From Quillaja saponaria (lineage: Eukaryota > Streptophyta > Magnoliopsida > Fabales > Quillajaceae): a DNA stretch of 64,000 nucleotides. The stretch's first letter is position 1; the number at the start of each line of letters is the position of its first letter. The translations under genes and the position numbers were made by a program. The notes beneath the pieces were generated by a model. The model saw only the letters and a list, made by a program, of their open reading frames with translations, did not search any database and was not told the origin of the DNA. Shown here piece after piece: positions 49,558-61,764 of the stretch. The stretch spans positions 1,736,001 through 1,800,000 of the forward strand of contig CM055606.1 in NCBI GenBank assembly GCA_029379385.1. Direction: 5' to 3'.

Positions 49558-49642
49558 TTGACCCTAGTCTTTCACTCTCAAAATTCAGACAACCTTTTAG
49601 AATTGAAGCTTCATACCAACTTTTACTTTATCTTTCACAACC

Positions 49643-49701
49643 ATGGCAATGGCTTTCAAGATGGTTTGTAATTTTCACACTGAATCCCTTATTGAATTTC
49701 G

Positions 49702-49735
<34 letters not shown>

Positions 49736-50359
49736 TTTAAGTATTTTTTTATTATAAATTACAGGCTACTACTGGAATGTGGGTAACTGAGGAGTGCAAG
49801 AACTCATTCATGGAGATGAAATGGAAGAAAGTCCACAGGTACATAGTTTTCAAAATTGATGAGAAATCAAGGCTGCTTACCGTCGATAAGGTCGGTGGAC
49901 CCGGTGAAAGCTACCATGATCTGGCAGCTTCCTTGCCGGACGATGATTGCCGATATGCCGTCTTCGACTTCGATTTTGTCACCGTGGATAACTGTCACAA
50001 GAGCAAGATCTTCTTCATTGCATGGTCCGTCACTTAATTACTCTTTCTCACCTTTACATTTTTCTTTTTAATCAGAATTAGCTAAATCACGTAACTTTAT
50101 TATATTATATTTTTAAGTCAATCATCACATACTTGGGTCATCACACTAAATTTTATAACATTAATAAATTTTGGAAAATGGGTTTATTTATTTTTAATAA
50201 ATTTTCAGGTCTCCAACAGCATCAAGAATCAGAGCAAAAATGCTATATGCAACATCAAAAGATGGGCTGAGGAGAGTGCTGGATGGAATCAGCTATGAAT
50301 TGCAGGCAACAGACCCAACTGAGATGGGATTTGATGTAATTAGAGACAGAGCAAAGTAG
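49643..50359 (+). CDS. Actin-depolymerizing factor, ADF5/ADF9 group
   Basis: Three exons, 49643-49663, 49765-50024 and 50209-50359, encode 143 residues beginning MAMAFKM. The single ADF-homology domain includes MKWKKVHRYIVFKIDEKSR, GPGESYHDLAASLPDDDCRY, DFDFVTVDNCHKSKIFFIAW, the actin-binding long helix RIRAKMLYATSKDGLRRVLD and the end DPTEMGFDVIRDRAK. The N-terminal extension MAMAFKMATTGM marks the ADF5/ADF9 group, whose members can bundle rather than sever actin. The usual 7-codon first exon is present. Intron 1 carries a (TA)n(TG)n microsatellite. In Arabidopsis ADF9 lies between CYP21-1 and SBT1.6, as here, so ADF9 orthology is favoured by position, ADF5 by sequence as I recall it. Confidence 0.95.
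49704..49736 (+). repeat. (TA)n(TG)n microsatellite in ADF intron 1
   Basis: A pure TA run followed by a pure TG run of about nine units, inside intron 1 of the ADF gene. Likely length-variable. Confidence 0.9.
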
Positions 50360-53300
50360 ATGTGTGTGAATCTGTGACTGACTGAGATTGGATCCACCAT
50401 GTGCAAGCAGAGGCTCAGCTTCCTTTTCTTTATCGTTGTTAGCTAATTTGCCTTTTTTATTTTCCCTTTTTAGTTTTTAGGTTGATGGCAATGGTACTAA
50501 TTAATGTAATGTAATTAAGGTGATGCTCTAATTTTGTACTCATAATAATTTTTAATATGCACCTCTCCTGTCTGCTAAGTTTATGGACAAAATGAGAGCA
50601 CCTTTTGATGTAATTCTAATATCTTTTAAATCATGCAATTTAAGATTAAAAAAGATTGGATCCAATGGTGTAGTTTTTGGACATTCTAAGGTATAAGATG
50701 TACAAAAAGTTTTTATTTTATTTTTTATGTACATTGACACCATCATTAGATTCGTCGAATGGAATAATTAATCTAATCGTTTATCTATTTTTTTTTTATA
50801 ACTGATTTATGAATCATAATTAATTTGAATCAAATCATAACCGTTAATTTTAACTTGGATTGAATCCGAGTTTGTTTGATTGTTGTTCATAACCGATCCA
50901 CATATCATTTTTAATTTGAATGATCATGATATGTTAATCTCTATTCAAATTTAATTCGAATTGATATGCGGATAAACATAAGGATCTTATAAAATGTTAA
51001 GATATAAATTGAAGATAAACCAAACAGGTTGAAATATTTTTGGTCCATATAAAATTTTGACAAATTTAATTTGAAATTATTTTGAGCCATATTATGATAT
51101 GATCTGATTTATCGTTTCAATAAAGTCTAATAAATTAAATAACATAATATGTCATGATTTTGTCGAATTGAAAAAAATAATTGCCGAGATGCTCATAAAC
51201 TGACTCGGATAACTCATCACTAAATAACAAAATAACATAGTGCATTGGAATAATGTCTTTAATTTGATGACAATTAATATTTTATTTCTAATATTAGTTT
51301 TTGAAGTTTATCATTTAGCCACAAATATTCTGGACCCCAATTCCAACTGCCATAATGATCTATATTTCCACACTTCTTCTCAATTATAAGAGTGACAATT
51401 GCCTTCATGATCTTCTATCCACAATTTACTGCAAGTTAATTTTAAGCCCTACCTTCTAATCCTTATAATTAGGAGTAAAAGTTAAGGCAGGACATTGCTC
51501 CACTTGTATTGTATCTCTTATGCAGGCCTTAATTAGCTTTGGGATTAACACATCATCCTCGTACCTGCTGCAAGGCCCTGTTTGAGTTCAATTTTTTAAA
51601 CATCACGAGGTGGGGACTAGGGAGTATTAATTGGGATAAAAAAAAAGAAAAACAAATAAACCTACCTTCATTTTAGCTTAAATAATTAACTTTAGGCCTT
51701 TTACGTAACAACTACACTCCCAATTATTACCAATAATGTAAATGATGCACCAAAGTCAACTTCGGTTTATTTGGGGAATCTAACTACTATTTGATTTTTA
51801 AATAATATATGTAATAAAATAAATTTTTTTAGCGAGTGTCTTTAAGTATTTATTAATATGATAAATATAAAAATTTTGTATCATTTATTACAGTTGTTGG
51901 CCATGAATTCAGTGTTGTGTAATAAATAATTTACTACTTTTGAAATATTTTCAAATTCCAAATATCATATTTATTGTATCTTATCAAATACCTTTAAGGT
52001 ACTAGTTAAAAAAACTCATCGAAAATTGTAATATTAGTCATGGTGGTTGATTATAATTTCAATAATATTTAATGCATAAGTTGTTATTTTGGAAAAGTTT
52101 TAATTTCTAAAAACTATATTTATTATATTTTAACAAGTGTCCATAGAACTTAAAAGTGGTTGGTCGCAATGGTAAGTGAATTACAACATTCCTACTCTCT
52201 CACTTAATAACTACAAAACAGTTCGTTTGTTGCATCATATAGAATTGTATAGTATAAGATTATACAATATAGTAGGTTTTATAGTTATACTGTTGTTATA
52301 CTGTCATCTTATCATTCTCATCCCCACGAGAGATATTATGCTCTTATGGCTCTCTTAGAGCAATCATAGTAGTAATGTTTGGTAAAATAATATAAAAATT
52401 ACTCTGAATAAGTAGAAACTACAAAATTAGTGTTTGTTAAATTCATTGTAAAGTTGCCTTTAAGATTTAAATTGAGTATAATAGATACTGATAATTAAAA
52501 AAAAAGATAATTAATCTATGCAATAATTAATCACATAATAAAAACGAATTTTATTAAAAGTTAAGGTCCTATTAGTCTCTTAAATTTTTGATAGCAGAAA
52601 CCAGTTTTTAAAAACATCCTAGACTATTAAAAGTCTAAAGCAAAAACATCATTTTTTTTAATCAAAAAAATTGACTTATACTTTTCATAAGCATAGGCAT
52701 CCTCCTAAAGAACATTACCAAACCAAACCTTATACTATCATGTTATTCTCATACAATGCGTCAAACAAGCCCACCTCTCTACACACAAAACAATGATCTC
52801 CTCAATTTTTCACTCTCCTACACTCTTCAAATTAAATTAATTAACAAAAAATAAAATTAAGATAAAAAATAAAAAAATATAGATATATACCTAACCTATG
52901 TGCAGGCTACACTTTAGTGAGTGCTTCTTAGCTTTGTCCAATACACTACATGTCATTGCAATCCATCACAACTTATAGAGGTCATGTATAGTAAAATTCT
53001 TATGAATTTTTTAGTCTTGAAGAACTTGCTTTTGACTAGACTAAAAAAATAAATTAATTATAGTCGAGATGCGAGCAAACTGACATGTGCACTTGTTATC
53101 GCTAAATATATAAAAAAAAATAAAAAAAATCCCTACTGCCAAAAAAAAGAGGAATCATGTTACTACAATTGCTTGAGTTTGAGTCATACTCATACCTTCT
53201 TTTAATTTTGTATTGTTTTGCTAAAACCTACATATCATTTGGGTACAAGGACTAATGTCCATGGGAATGATAGGATAATCAATTGGATTGGGCCAGAAGC

Positions 53301-53735
53301 CCATAGTTTTGGTTAACAAAACTGAACCTATATATTAAACCCAATATCAATAAACACTCTCCAGCCCAATCATCGTCACTACTCACCACTTCGGAGTTTG
53401 TACCAAGCGTGGCAGTCATCTTTCCAACTTAGGAAAAAAAAGTCAGTTAATGTCGTCAGCACTCAACGGTTTAGGGACATGGGACCCACTCATTGAAATG
53501 AGTAAAATTATCACATGTCCGCCATGCGATAATAGAGTTCTAATCACTGCCGTCTATTACGGCGAATCGTGGCCCAGTAAATGATGACTACACGTTCCCA
53601 AGTTCCAAACTATGATTCTGGCCGTTGGATCAAAGAAAAATGGGGGACAGTATCTACCTGGCACCAAACTTCAGCTCTCAATTATGCCCGACTCAGCTAA
53701 TGACGGGTCCCATGCTCCTTTTGGTACGGCCTATG
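50360..53735. other. Intergenic region downstream of ADF
   Basis: The first 150 bases are the probable 3' UTR. The remainder is AT-rich without recognised genes. Around 50790-51220 and 51780-52160 it resembles old MITE-type sequence, but no ends could be fixed. Confidence 0.4.
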
Positions 53736-54104
53736 GGAGGGGCGTGCAACTGGCCAGATAGGTCAGATTTGACATTAATTTTATCTCATTCAAACAAGTC
53801 GAATTGATATAAATTATATTCAAGTTTTGAATTCGGATGATAAAAAATTGTACTCAGTATAAAGTTAGGCAAATTAGATGGGTTAGATTTTGTAATTGTA
53901 TAATCTTAGTAAATAAATCTGGGTGGGTCCAGTGTTCTTGTATTAAAAAAATTATAACTAAATAAACTATTTGATATGAAATAAAAGATAAAAAGTTACA
54001 TTTCTTATAATTTAAATTTTATTATATTATCATGTTTCAATTAAATTCAGATATATCGATTCAAATTAGATAAAATATAAAAAATTTTGCACACCCTACT
54101 ATTT
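53736..54104. mobile_element. Possible hAT-type MITE
   Basis: GAGGGGCGTGCAA at the left and TTGCACACCCTA at the right form short imperfect inverted ends around 370 bp of AT-rich, non-coding sequence. (TA)GGGGTGTGCAA ends are common in plant hAT MITEs. I could not find an 8-bp target duplication. Confidence 0.35.
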
Positions 54105-55362
54105 TGGCTATCCAAAATCTTGAGTTGTCAGATTACTTCACCACAAAAAGTTTTACAGTAACTAATTTAACTGATAATTTTTAAATATTATTTTAAGAAT
54201 TAGTACTTGAATTTCATCTTTTATAAAACTTTAAAATAAAACAACCTCTTATTATCCCTCAAGTCTATTAAATTTTAAATTATGTTAGGTTAAGCTATAT
54301 GTAAAAATATTTTTTAAGTAGAGCTGTTTAAAAAATTAAATAAATATTTAGATGAGTTAACATAAAAATATTGTAAGATACAAGAATTTAAAAAAAAAAA
54401 AAAGATATTGAACATTAAAATTACTAAAAAAAATCAACTTTGATAAATATTATGACTATATTTATCTAAATAAAATAATTATTAAAATTCTTTTAAATTC
54501 TCTTTTTTTTTATTATTTTTTTTTATCACCGAAAACTTAACTCAAATAGTTGATATCAGGCTTTTTATCTTTAATATCTAATTTGAACATTTTTAATATA
54601 TCAAAAAAATAAAAATTTATTTTCTAATTTTAATTTTTAGGACTCTAAAAGCTTTTTCCATAAAACTTAAAAAATAAAACACTTTACCAAACCAATTTGT
54701 CAAAAATTTAAACCTAAAAATTATTTTAAAAATTAAACAAAACGGTGTTATCTCTTATATAAAAAAGATATGTTCAAAAGGAGAAAAATAATAATTATTC
54801 AGAGTATTTCTAATTAAAATACAATATGTTTTTATTAATAGGGTTAGTCTCTCACACACAAAAATATATGTAAAATAAAATATTGATGAGTGATTGACAT
54901 TGATGGGGTAACTCTCAATTGACAAACCATGCATCCATGAACAAATACATGAAATTCCTCACATATAAGAAATTAAACTATTACTTTAACAAGTAAAAGA
55001 ATAAGTTGTAAAAAGTGTATTATGAATGTTGTTGTTCATAATGGCAATAACCACGCACTAGTCTCTATTAACGACATGTTCAGAATATTAATTTGATGAG
55101 ACAAGGTAAATCTTAGTTAGATTACAAGGGAATCAAAGTCGTTTCTTCTACCCAACTCTCAGCCTACGTCGTTTTCAGCTATAAGCTGCTTTGGAAATAG
55201 AACAGGTACGCCCATTTTCTTATTCAGTATCCTCAAATATTGGGCTGAATCATCAGTCACCTGTAAACGACAAATCAACATCCTACCCGCAGAAAGTCAC
55301 TTTTCACAAATTAAATGAATTAAAAATCCAAAAAATAAATATCTTAGTCTCTCTGCTACTTC
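54105..55362. other. AT-rich region upstream of SBT1.6
   Basis: No gene recognised. The stretch 55100-55360 is probably promoter and leader of the subtilase gene. Confidence 0.4.
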
Positions 55363-55369
55363 TATATAT
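55363..55369 (+). promoter_or_regulatory. TATA box of SBT1.6
   Basis: TATATAT lies 52 bases before the ATG at 55421, giving a very short leader if used. Position-based inference. Confidence 0.5.
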
Positions 55370-55420
55370 CACTCCCTTCTCGGTCACTCATACTCCCACT
55401 CACCACTCTCTGCTCCTTCA

Positions 55421-57763
55421 ATGGCTGCATTTCTCTTCAAATCTCCTCCCCCACTCTTATTTTTCTTCTTTTTCTTCTTTTTCTTCAATCTAATCTCTCA
55501 AAGTTTTGTTCTTTCTAGTGATCAAACTTTGAAGACCTTCATTTTCCGGGTTGATTCTGAATCAAAGCCGTCTATTTTTCCTACCCATTACCTCTGGTAC
55601 ACATCTGAGTTTGCTGAATCACCTCGAATCCTTCATGTTTATGATACTGTTTTTCATGGATTCTCTGCTGTACTCAGCCAAGAACAAGTTGCTTCAGTTA
55701 GCCAACACCCATCTGTTCTTGCTGTGTTTGAGGATCGTCGCCGTCAGCTGCACACCACTCGCTCACCCCAGTTTCTGGGCCTTAGAAATCAGCGTGGGCT
55801 CTGGTCTGAATCTAATTATGGGTCTGACGTGATAATTGGAGTTTTTGATACGGGGATTTCGCCTGAGCGTCGGAGCTTCTACGATTTGAATTTGGGTCCT
55901 ATACCACGTCGCTGGAAAGGTGTTTGCGAGACTGGAGTGAAATTTACGGCCAAAAACTGCAATAAGAAGCTGATCGGTGCTAGATTTTTTGCTAAAGGTC
56001 ACGAGGCAGGGGCAAGTTCGGCAGGTCCGATGAACCCAATCAACGAAACGGTGGAATTCCGATCTCCTCGAGATGCCGACGGTCATGGCACCCACACAGC
56101 ATCAACTGCCGCCGGAAGGTACTCTTTTCAGGCTAGTATGTCTGGCTATGCTTCTGGCACCGCAAAAGGTGTAGCTCCAAAAGCCCGATTAGCTGTATAC
56201 AAGGTTTGCTGGAAAAATTCCGGTTGCTTTGACTCTGACATACTTGCTGCATTTGACACCGCCGTAGCTGACGGTGTTGATGTCATCTCTATATCAATTG
56301 GAGGCAGTGATGGTATTTCCTCTCCATACTATCTCGACCCAATAGCAATTGGGTCTTACGGTGCGGTTTCTAGAGGGGTTTTCGTGTCATCTTCAGGTGG
56401 TAATGAAGGGCCTAATGGTTTGTCAGTGACAAACCTGGCTCCATGGTTGACGACAGTTGGAGCAGGTACAATTGATCGGAATTTCCCGGCGGAGGTTATT
56501 TTGGGTAATGGACGTAGACTCTCTGGCGTGTCACTTTACGCCGGAGCACCATTAAAGGGGAAAAGGTACCAACTTGTATATCCTGGTAAAACAGGGGCAA
56601 TCTCTGCTTCACTGTGTATGGAAAATTCCCTTGACCCAAATATTGTGAAGGGAAAAATTGTTGTCTGTGATCGCGGAAGTAATCCAAGAGTGGCTAAAGG
56701 GTTGGTGGTAAAGAAAGCTGGTGGTGTGGGTATGATTCTAGCAAATGGGATTTCCAATGGTGAAGGTTTGGTTGCTGATGCTCATCTTCTTCCTACATGT
56801 GCTCTTGGTGCCAATGGAGCTGATTCCGTCAAGGCCTATATCTCATCCTCTGCTAATCCTACTGCTACAATTGATTCAAAAGGTACTATTATTGGAATCA
56901 AACCGGCACCAGTTGTAGCTTCGTTTTCAGGTAGAGGACCAAATGGGTTAAACCCTGAAATTCTTAAACCCGATTTGATTGCACCGGGAGTGAACATTCT
57001 TGCTGCTTGGACTGAAGCAGTTGGTCCTACTGGGTTGGATTCCGATGTCCGAAGAACTGAATTCAACATCTTGTCTGGTACTTCAATGGCTTGCCCTCAC
57101 GTAAGTGGCGCAGCTGCTTTGCTAAAATCTGCGCACCCAGATTGGAGTCCAGCAGCCATAAAATCAGCTATGATGACTACTGCTGCCGTAATTGACAATC
57201 GGAACCAGCCCATGAGTGACGAAGCCACTGGAAATTCTTCGACGCCGTATGATTTCGGTGCTGGGCATCTCAATCTGGATCTTGCTATGGATCCTGGGTT
57301 GGTGTATGATATCACTAACAACGACTATGTCAACTTTTTGTGCTCAATTGGTTATGGGCCAAAGGTAATACAGGTGATTACTCGATCACCGGTAAAGTGT
57401 CCAGTGAGAAGGCCATTGCCGGAAAATCTGAATTACCCTTCACTTGCTGCTTTGTTTTCGAGCTCATCCAGGGGGGTTTTAACCAAGACATTTATTCGGA
57501 CGGTAACAAATGTAGGCCAGGCGAACTCAGTCTACCGAGTGAGAGTTGAGTCGCTGCCAAAAGGGGTGACTGTGACGGTGAAGCCATCGAGATTGGTATT
57601 CTCGGAAACTGTAAAGAAGCGGAGCTTCAAGGTGGCAGTTACGGCGGATACCCGGAACTTGGTTCAGGGTGATTCTGGGGCTGTGTTCGGGTTGCTTTCT
57701 TGGTCAGATGGAAAGCATGTGGTTCGGAGCCCCATAGTGATCTCCAAAATAGAACCGTTGTGA
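55421..57763 (+). CDS. SBT1.6: Subtilisin-like serine protease SBT1.6
   Basis: One intronless frame of 780 residues, normal for plant subtilases. A signal peptide (about 1-30) has nine Phe in a row. The I9 propeptide (about 38-113) ends before TTRSPQFLGL. The catalytic triad is Asp143 in VIIGVFDTGI, His222 in DGHGTHTAST and Ser555 in LSGTSMACPHVSGAAALL; Asn328 in SSSGGNEGP is the oxyanion residue. A PA domain is inserted at about 375-480. A fibronectin-III-like C-terminal domain (about 670-780) contains RTVTNVGQANSVYRV. The best match is SBT1.6/SLP2 (At4g34980, from memory). Such enzymes are secreted to the wall and cut proteins there; substrates of SBT1.6 are not well known. The ATG is the first in frame after a TATA box. 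It is the largest intact gene and shows no sign of damage. Confidence 0.97.
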   Translation: MAAFLFKSPPPLLFFFFFFFFFNLISQSFVLSSDQTLKTFIFRVDSESKPSIFPTHYLWYTSEFAESPRILHVYDTVFHGFSAVLSQEQVASVSQHPSVLAVFEDRRRQLHTTRSPQFLGLRNQRGLWSESNYGSDVIIGVFDTGISPERRSFYDLNLGPIPRRWKGVCETGVKFTAKNCNKKLIGARFFAKGHEAGASSAGPMNPINETVEFRSPRDADGHGTHTASTAAGRYSFQASMSGYASGTAKGVAPKARLAVYKVCWKNSGCFDSDILAAFDTAVADGVDVISISIGGSDGISSPYYLDPIAIGSYGAVSRGVFVSSSGGNEGPNGLSVTNLAPWLTTVGAGTIDRNFPAEVILGNGRRLSGVSLYAGAPLKGKRYQLVYPGKTGAISASLCMENSLDPNIVKGKIVVCDRGSNPRVAKGLVVKKAGGVGMILANGISNGEGLVADAHLLPTCALGANGADSVKAYISSSANPTATIDSKGTIIGIKPAPVVASFSGRGPNGLNPEILKPDLIAPGVNILAAWTEAVGPTGLDSDVRRTEFNILSGTSMACPHVSGAAALLKSAHPDWSPAAIKSAMMTTAAVIDNRNQPMSDEATGNSSTPYDFGAGHLNLDLAMDPGLVYDITNNDYVNFLCSIGYGPKVIQVITRSPVKCPVRRPLPENLNYPSLAALFSSSSRGVLTKTFIRTVTNVGQANSVYRVRVESLPKGVTVTVKPSRLVFSETVKKRSFKVAVTADTRNLVQGDSGAVFGLLSWSDGKHVVRSPIVISKIEPL

Positions 57764-58277
57764 GCTAATCTTTGTTTATAATATCATTGATCATGTCGTT
57801 TTGATCCATATAAAAGTGGCAGCCTAGAAGTCGTTAGTCAAAGTAGCAGGTTTAAAGTGTCAGTTTTCTTTCTTTCGACTTTTGGGAGTGAAAGTGTGAA
57901 ATTTTATTTCCAGGAATCTTTATTTATAGACTTAAAAGTGTCTGTGTATAGTAAAATGTGATGAAGGTAATTTATAGATATAAATTTTAATTTCAATTTT
58001 CACAATTTTTTGGACTTAATAAGCAATTTCATTTTTCTTTTCTGTCAAATGTCAATGCCAATATGTGGTTTTCTTAGCCATCTAATTGAATGGATTTGTC
58101 AAGCTACAAATATGAAAACGATCATGAGATAAAAGAGAAGAGAGTAGTCAAATAGTAGACACTTTAATGGATGGCATAAGAACCATTTGACCGACCTTTC
58201 AGCCATGAAGATGGCCTCTTTGGTCAACCATTAAAACTGTAAAGAAATAGAACACACAAACATTTTGGTAATGGAAA
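57764..58277. other. 3' flank of SBT1.6
   Basis: Probable 3' UTR (to about 58000) and spacer. No other feature seen. Confidence 0.45.
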
Positions 58278-59397
58278 TGTTGGAAAATTTTGGAGTTATA
58301 CATTCTATACATACACAACGAAATTAAAATTTTCTTAAACTAGTAACGTATGTATTCAATTAAATATATATATATACATATATAATGAAAGCAAAGATTA
58401 ACTTTTGAAGTTTTTCTCACTCAGTTAGTTTGATTGTTTACATGAATGCTTTGAATTTCTTCACAAATTGTCAAAACAATTTTCTCAATTAAACACAAAA
58501 TATAACCAATGATTAGTAAGCTATTCAAACGAATAAGACTTTAATGAAATAGTTTACTAAATTAATCCGTTAGAACCTTTACCTCTTTTGTATAAGATTT
58601 GAAAGAATTGATTCATCCTAAGGATACACATATGATAAGACTTGTTTTCTTGATTGATTCAAATGAAACAAACATATGATTGCTTGTTACAATCACCCTT
58701 TTACCCTTAAGTGCTTGGAACTTAAGCTATTAATTCTAAGACTCCATTATCCTTATAGGTTCTTAACCTAAATCAATTAAAGTGTTTAACCTATTAGGTT
58801 CTTTCATACGTTAGGAATAAATGTAGTTAGATATTTCCTAAGAAATACGGTTAAATTAAAACACTTTTAATTTAACTTAAATTTTGCTAAACCAACCAAC
58901 TTACATTCATAGATCAAGATTGACATCTAACAATGTATCATGACAATCCAAGTAGAAGCGAAATTAAAATCATTGATCAACTTTTCAATGTTTGATTACT
59001 GTGTAATTCAATCATATCATCAACCATATCCCGAGTTAAACATAAGACATGAATTCTAGTAACAACCCTGTCTTTGTCTAAATCTATCAGTGTTGAAAAA
59101 AAGTTTACGTTTTGTTCTCAAAGAGATTTAAGAAAACACTTCTCTTAATCTCTTTCACTTTGCAAAGATTCCTAAAACAAGACGTAATTGGCTTAAGAGA
59201 CCATGAGATATTTGTTCTCTTGAGAATGATGAATTATTTATCTATCATTTATCTACTTCATATGATTCACTACATGTCCAATAATCACACATGTATTATC
59301 TTTATTACAGGATAATAGGAATGACATCAAAACACATAGATTTATATATAATATAATAAGATGATATCAAGTCAAAGGATCACTTACACCTCTAACA
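58278..59397 (+). mobile_element. Possible solo LTR
   Basis: The block starts TGTTGGAAAATTTTGG and ends CACCTCTAACA. It is AT-rich, non-coding and organised like the LTR-like block at 1-1275 on its reverse strand (a similar TGTTxGGAA start, mid-part with ACCTATTAGGTT and CCCGA.TAAA). The 5-bp flanks GGAAA and CTTTA do not match, so a recombined or mutated solo LTR is possible but unproven. Confidence 0.38.
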
Positions 59398-59717
59398 CTT
59401 TAAGAATTTCCATTGACAGGTGAAAATACCACATGGTTTCTTATGTTGGGTTAATTCAGTGTACTTATTCAACTAAAAAGCGGTCATATGTTTGTTTCAG
59501 CATCACCATGCTTGTAGTTTATGAGAAGATCACTACTCTCATTATAAGAGAATGACACAACATATGTTAGTCTCGAAGAATCAAAAATATTCTTATTCTT
59601 GATGATTCATTGACTATGAATAATTTTAGAATAATATTTTATATATGTCATATCTCACAATTATGATCAATATCATAGTTATGCATACACAATATTTATT
59701 TTAGGGATTTTATATAT

Positions 59718-59897
59718 AAAAAGGGCTCACTTGTTGCACAAAGTGCTCCCGGGCTATTGCGGGGGTAGGGGAAGGGTGAGCGCACATGTACGCAGCCTTT
59801 CTCTTATATTTCTGCAAAGAAGCTGTTTCCACGCCTCGAACCCATGACTTACAGGTCACCAAAAGAACAACTTACAGTTCCGCCAAGGCTCGCTCTC
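59718..59897 (-). mobile_element. Au-type SINE
   Basis: Read on the minus strand it runs GAGCCTTGGCGGAACTG, GGGTTCGAGGCGTGGAAACA (Pol III B box at 59843-59833), GCAGAAAT, AAGGCTGCGTACA, CCTTCCCCTACCCC and GCAATAGCCCGGGAGC, ending in CCTTTTT. This follows the Au SINE consensus, a tRNA-derived family spread through angiosperms with a T-rich tail. It appears full length and diverged. It is read toward the SBT1.6 side. Confidence 0.88.
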
Positions 59898-60036
59898 AAT
59901 ATAATAAAACAATATAATAAAAGTGTATAATAAATCTTATTATATGCATCAAATATAAATAAAGTGTTATTACAACCAATTATTTGACTTTGGACACTTA
60001 TACTAACAGGAATAGGGTAAGTGTTTGCTTGCTACT

Positions 60037-60606
60037 TGTTAGATCCAAATGTGGTGGATTTAGGGTTTAAGATGGAAATTGGGATCTCTTGCAATTTAAT
60101 TTATTAGTCTAAGTGTATGAGGATGGCGAGGTGGTGAGATGGTGGAGGTGTGGTGAGGTGGTGAGATGGTGAAAGTATGGTGAGATGACAAGATGGAGGA
60201 GATGTGGTGGGATGGCGAGATGATGAAGAGATGAGGTTCGAGCTAGAACTGCCCTGCTGACTCTGTAAAGACAAGACAGTGTCAGAGGAAGAGGATTTTT
60301 CTTGTAAACCCTTAGATGATAAAGTCAAAGCTCTTTTAGCAATTTGTGTAAAATGTGTAAATAAAGTTGTTCATGTTTACCTCAAATCTCTTAGTTGATA
60401 TATATATTCTGACCCTGCTAATAGGATGTTGTCGCGTGACACTCAATAACTCTGTTCGGTTACTCTTCAGCTGTTTAATTCCTAATGGTGTTGTATTTAT
60501 CCTTCTTTACTCTTGGTGGTTACATATCTTTTGTCCATTTAGGTTTTTGGTTTGTCCTTGTCACATGTCACCCTTTTATTAACTTCTGCTCTATTGTATA
60601 TTAACA
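60037..60606 (+). mobile_element. Possible solo LTR related to the gag-only element
   Basis: It starts TGTTAGATCC and ends TATATTAACA, like the TGTTAGATC...TTAACA LTRs at 1559 and 4187. It shares loosely placed strings (AAGTCAAAGCTC, GTTGTTCATG...ATCTC). Flanks CTACT and CTGGT share three of five bases. The similarity is weak, so relationship is tentative. Confidence 0.38.
60118..60236 (+). repeat. GGTGAGATGGTGG minisatellite
   Basis: Imperfect units of about 24-27 bp around GAGGTGGTGAGATGGTG repeat four to five times. The region yields a His/Pro/Ser-rich open frame on the other strand that is a by-product of the repeat. Confidence 0.8.
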
Positions 60607-61764
60607 CTGGTAATAGTAATGATAGAAGTGTTTGCAGACAAAGTAAGGAGATAAGGAAATTGGACATTCTTCATAATAAGGAGTAAGGATCAAAAGTCAA
60701 AATTTCGTTTCTTGATGTAGTATGGGTCAATCTAGAAACGAAAATGTATCAGATACATATTGTAAACTTTATGGAAATGTATAAATATATATAATACTTA
60801 TTTATGAGTGTTTTAATGTGTATAATGATTACTTTGTGCATACTTAAAGATTTGATTTATCTTTTCAAATAATTTATATTTTCTTTTTACATGTTTAATC
60901 TCAATCATTCATTAAATTATACATGATGTAACCAATACATATTAACTAAATCAAATGATAAATTGTAGAAATAATATTTACACTTAACTATATTTATTTT
61001 CTTATCATTTGACTAGCTTACATATAATAGTTTATTTTTTTTATTATATTATTATTTTTTATAACTTATAGTTTTATACTTATAAAATCTAATTGTATAA
61101 TTTATATAACTTGATTGGTCTTAATTAAGTATTAATATGTAAAAACAAAAATACAAATTTTTATTAGTTATAATTTTTAAATTGAAATTATATGAACTCT
61201 TAGTAAATATTAAAAACAAAAATAGTTAAAATAAAATTTATTTCTTTTATATATGAATTAAAAACTACATATTAGCAAATATTTATTTGTTAATTCTTGA
61301 CATTAATCTTTATTATTGCTTCTCCTTTTTTTTGTTGATATTAAGAAAATATTTTTACAAAATTAAAAAATTAAAATTTGTAAAATAAGATATCTAAAAA
61401 TATAAAAAAATATTAGACAATCGTATCCTTAGATACATTTGAATATCGGTAGTGCTAGATGTATATATGATTTGAAAGGATACCAGAAGAAGAAATTGAA
61501 CCAAAAAAAAAAGAAAAAAAAGTTAAATGCACAAACATGCTTCTCAGTTCTCAAGGATGATAAGTACAGCAGACCCCAGTTGGCGCACGGCCCTGCTCGC
61601 CAGAGGAATCTTACGATTCATAACGCAATGCCGTCAACTTGATTTGTTAAAACAGCTTCCAGTCTCTGCAACCCCATTTTAACAATATGTTTTAATTTTT
61701 ACACCATTTTAACAGTTTTTCCGAATATTTTTCAACCAAATCAGAATAGCAAATCTTCCTAAGA

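Noticed and set aside
55763..57321. Antisense open frames inside SBT1.6
   Set aside because: Shadows of the long subtilase frame.
60104..60328. His/Pro/Ser-rich minus-strand open frame
   Set aside because: Product of the GGTGAGATGG minisatellite on the other strand.
61560..61672. 44-codon frame starting MISTADPSWRTALL
   Set aside because: It lies just upstream of the ERD7-like relic and has a few balanced codons, but I find no family match and no splice link.
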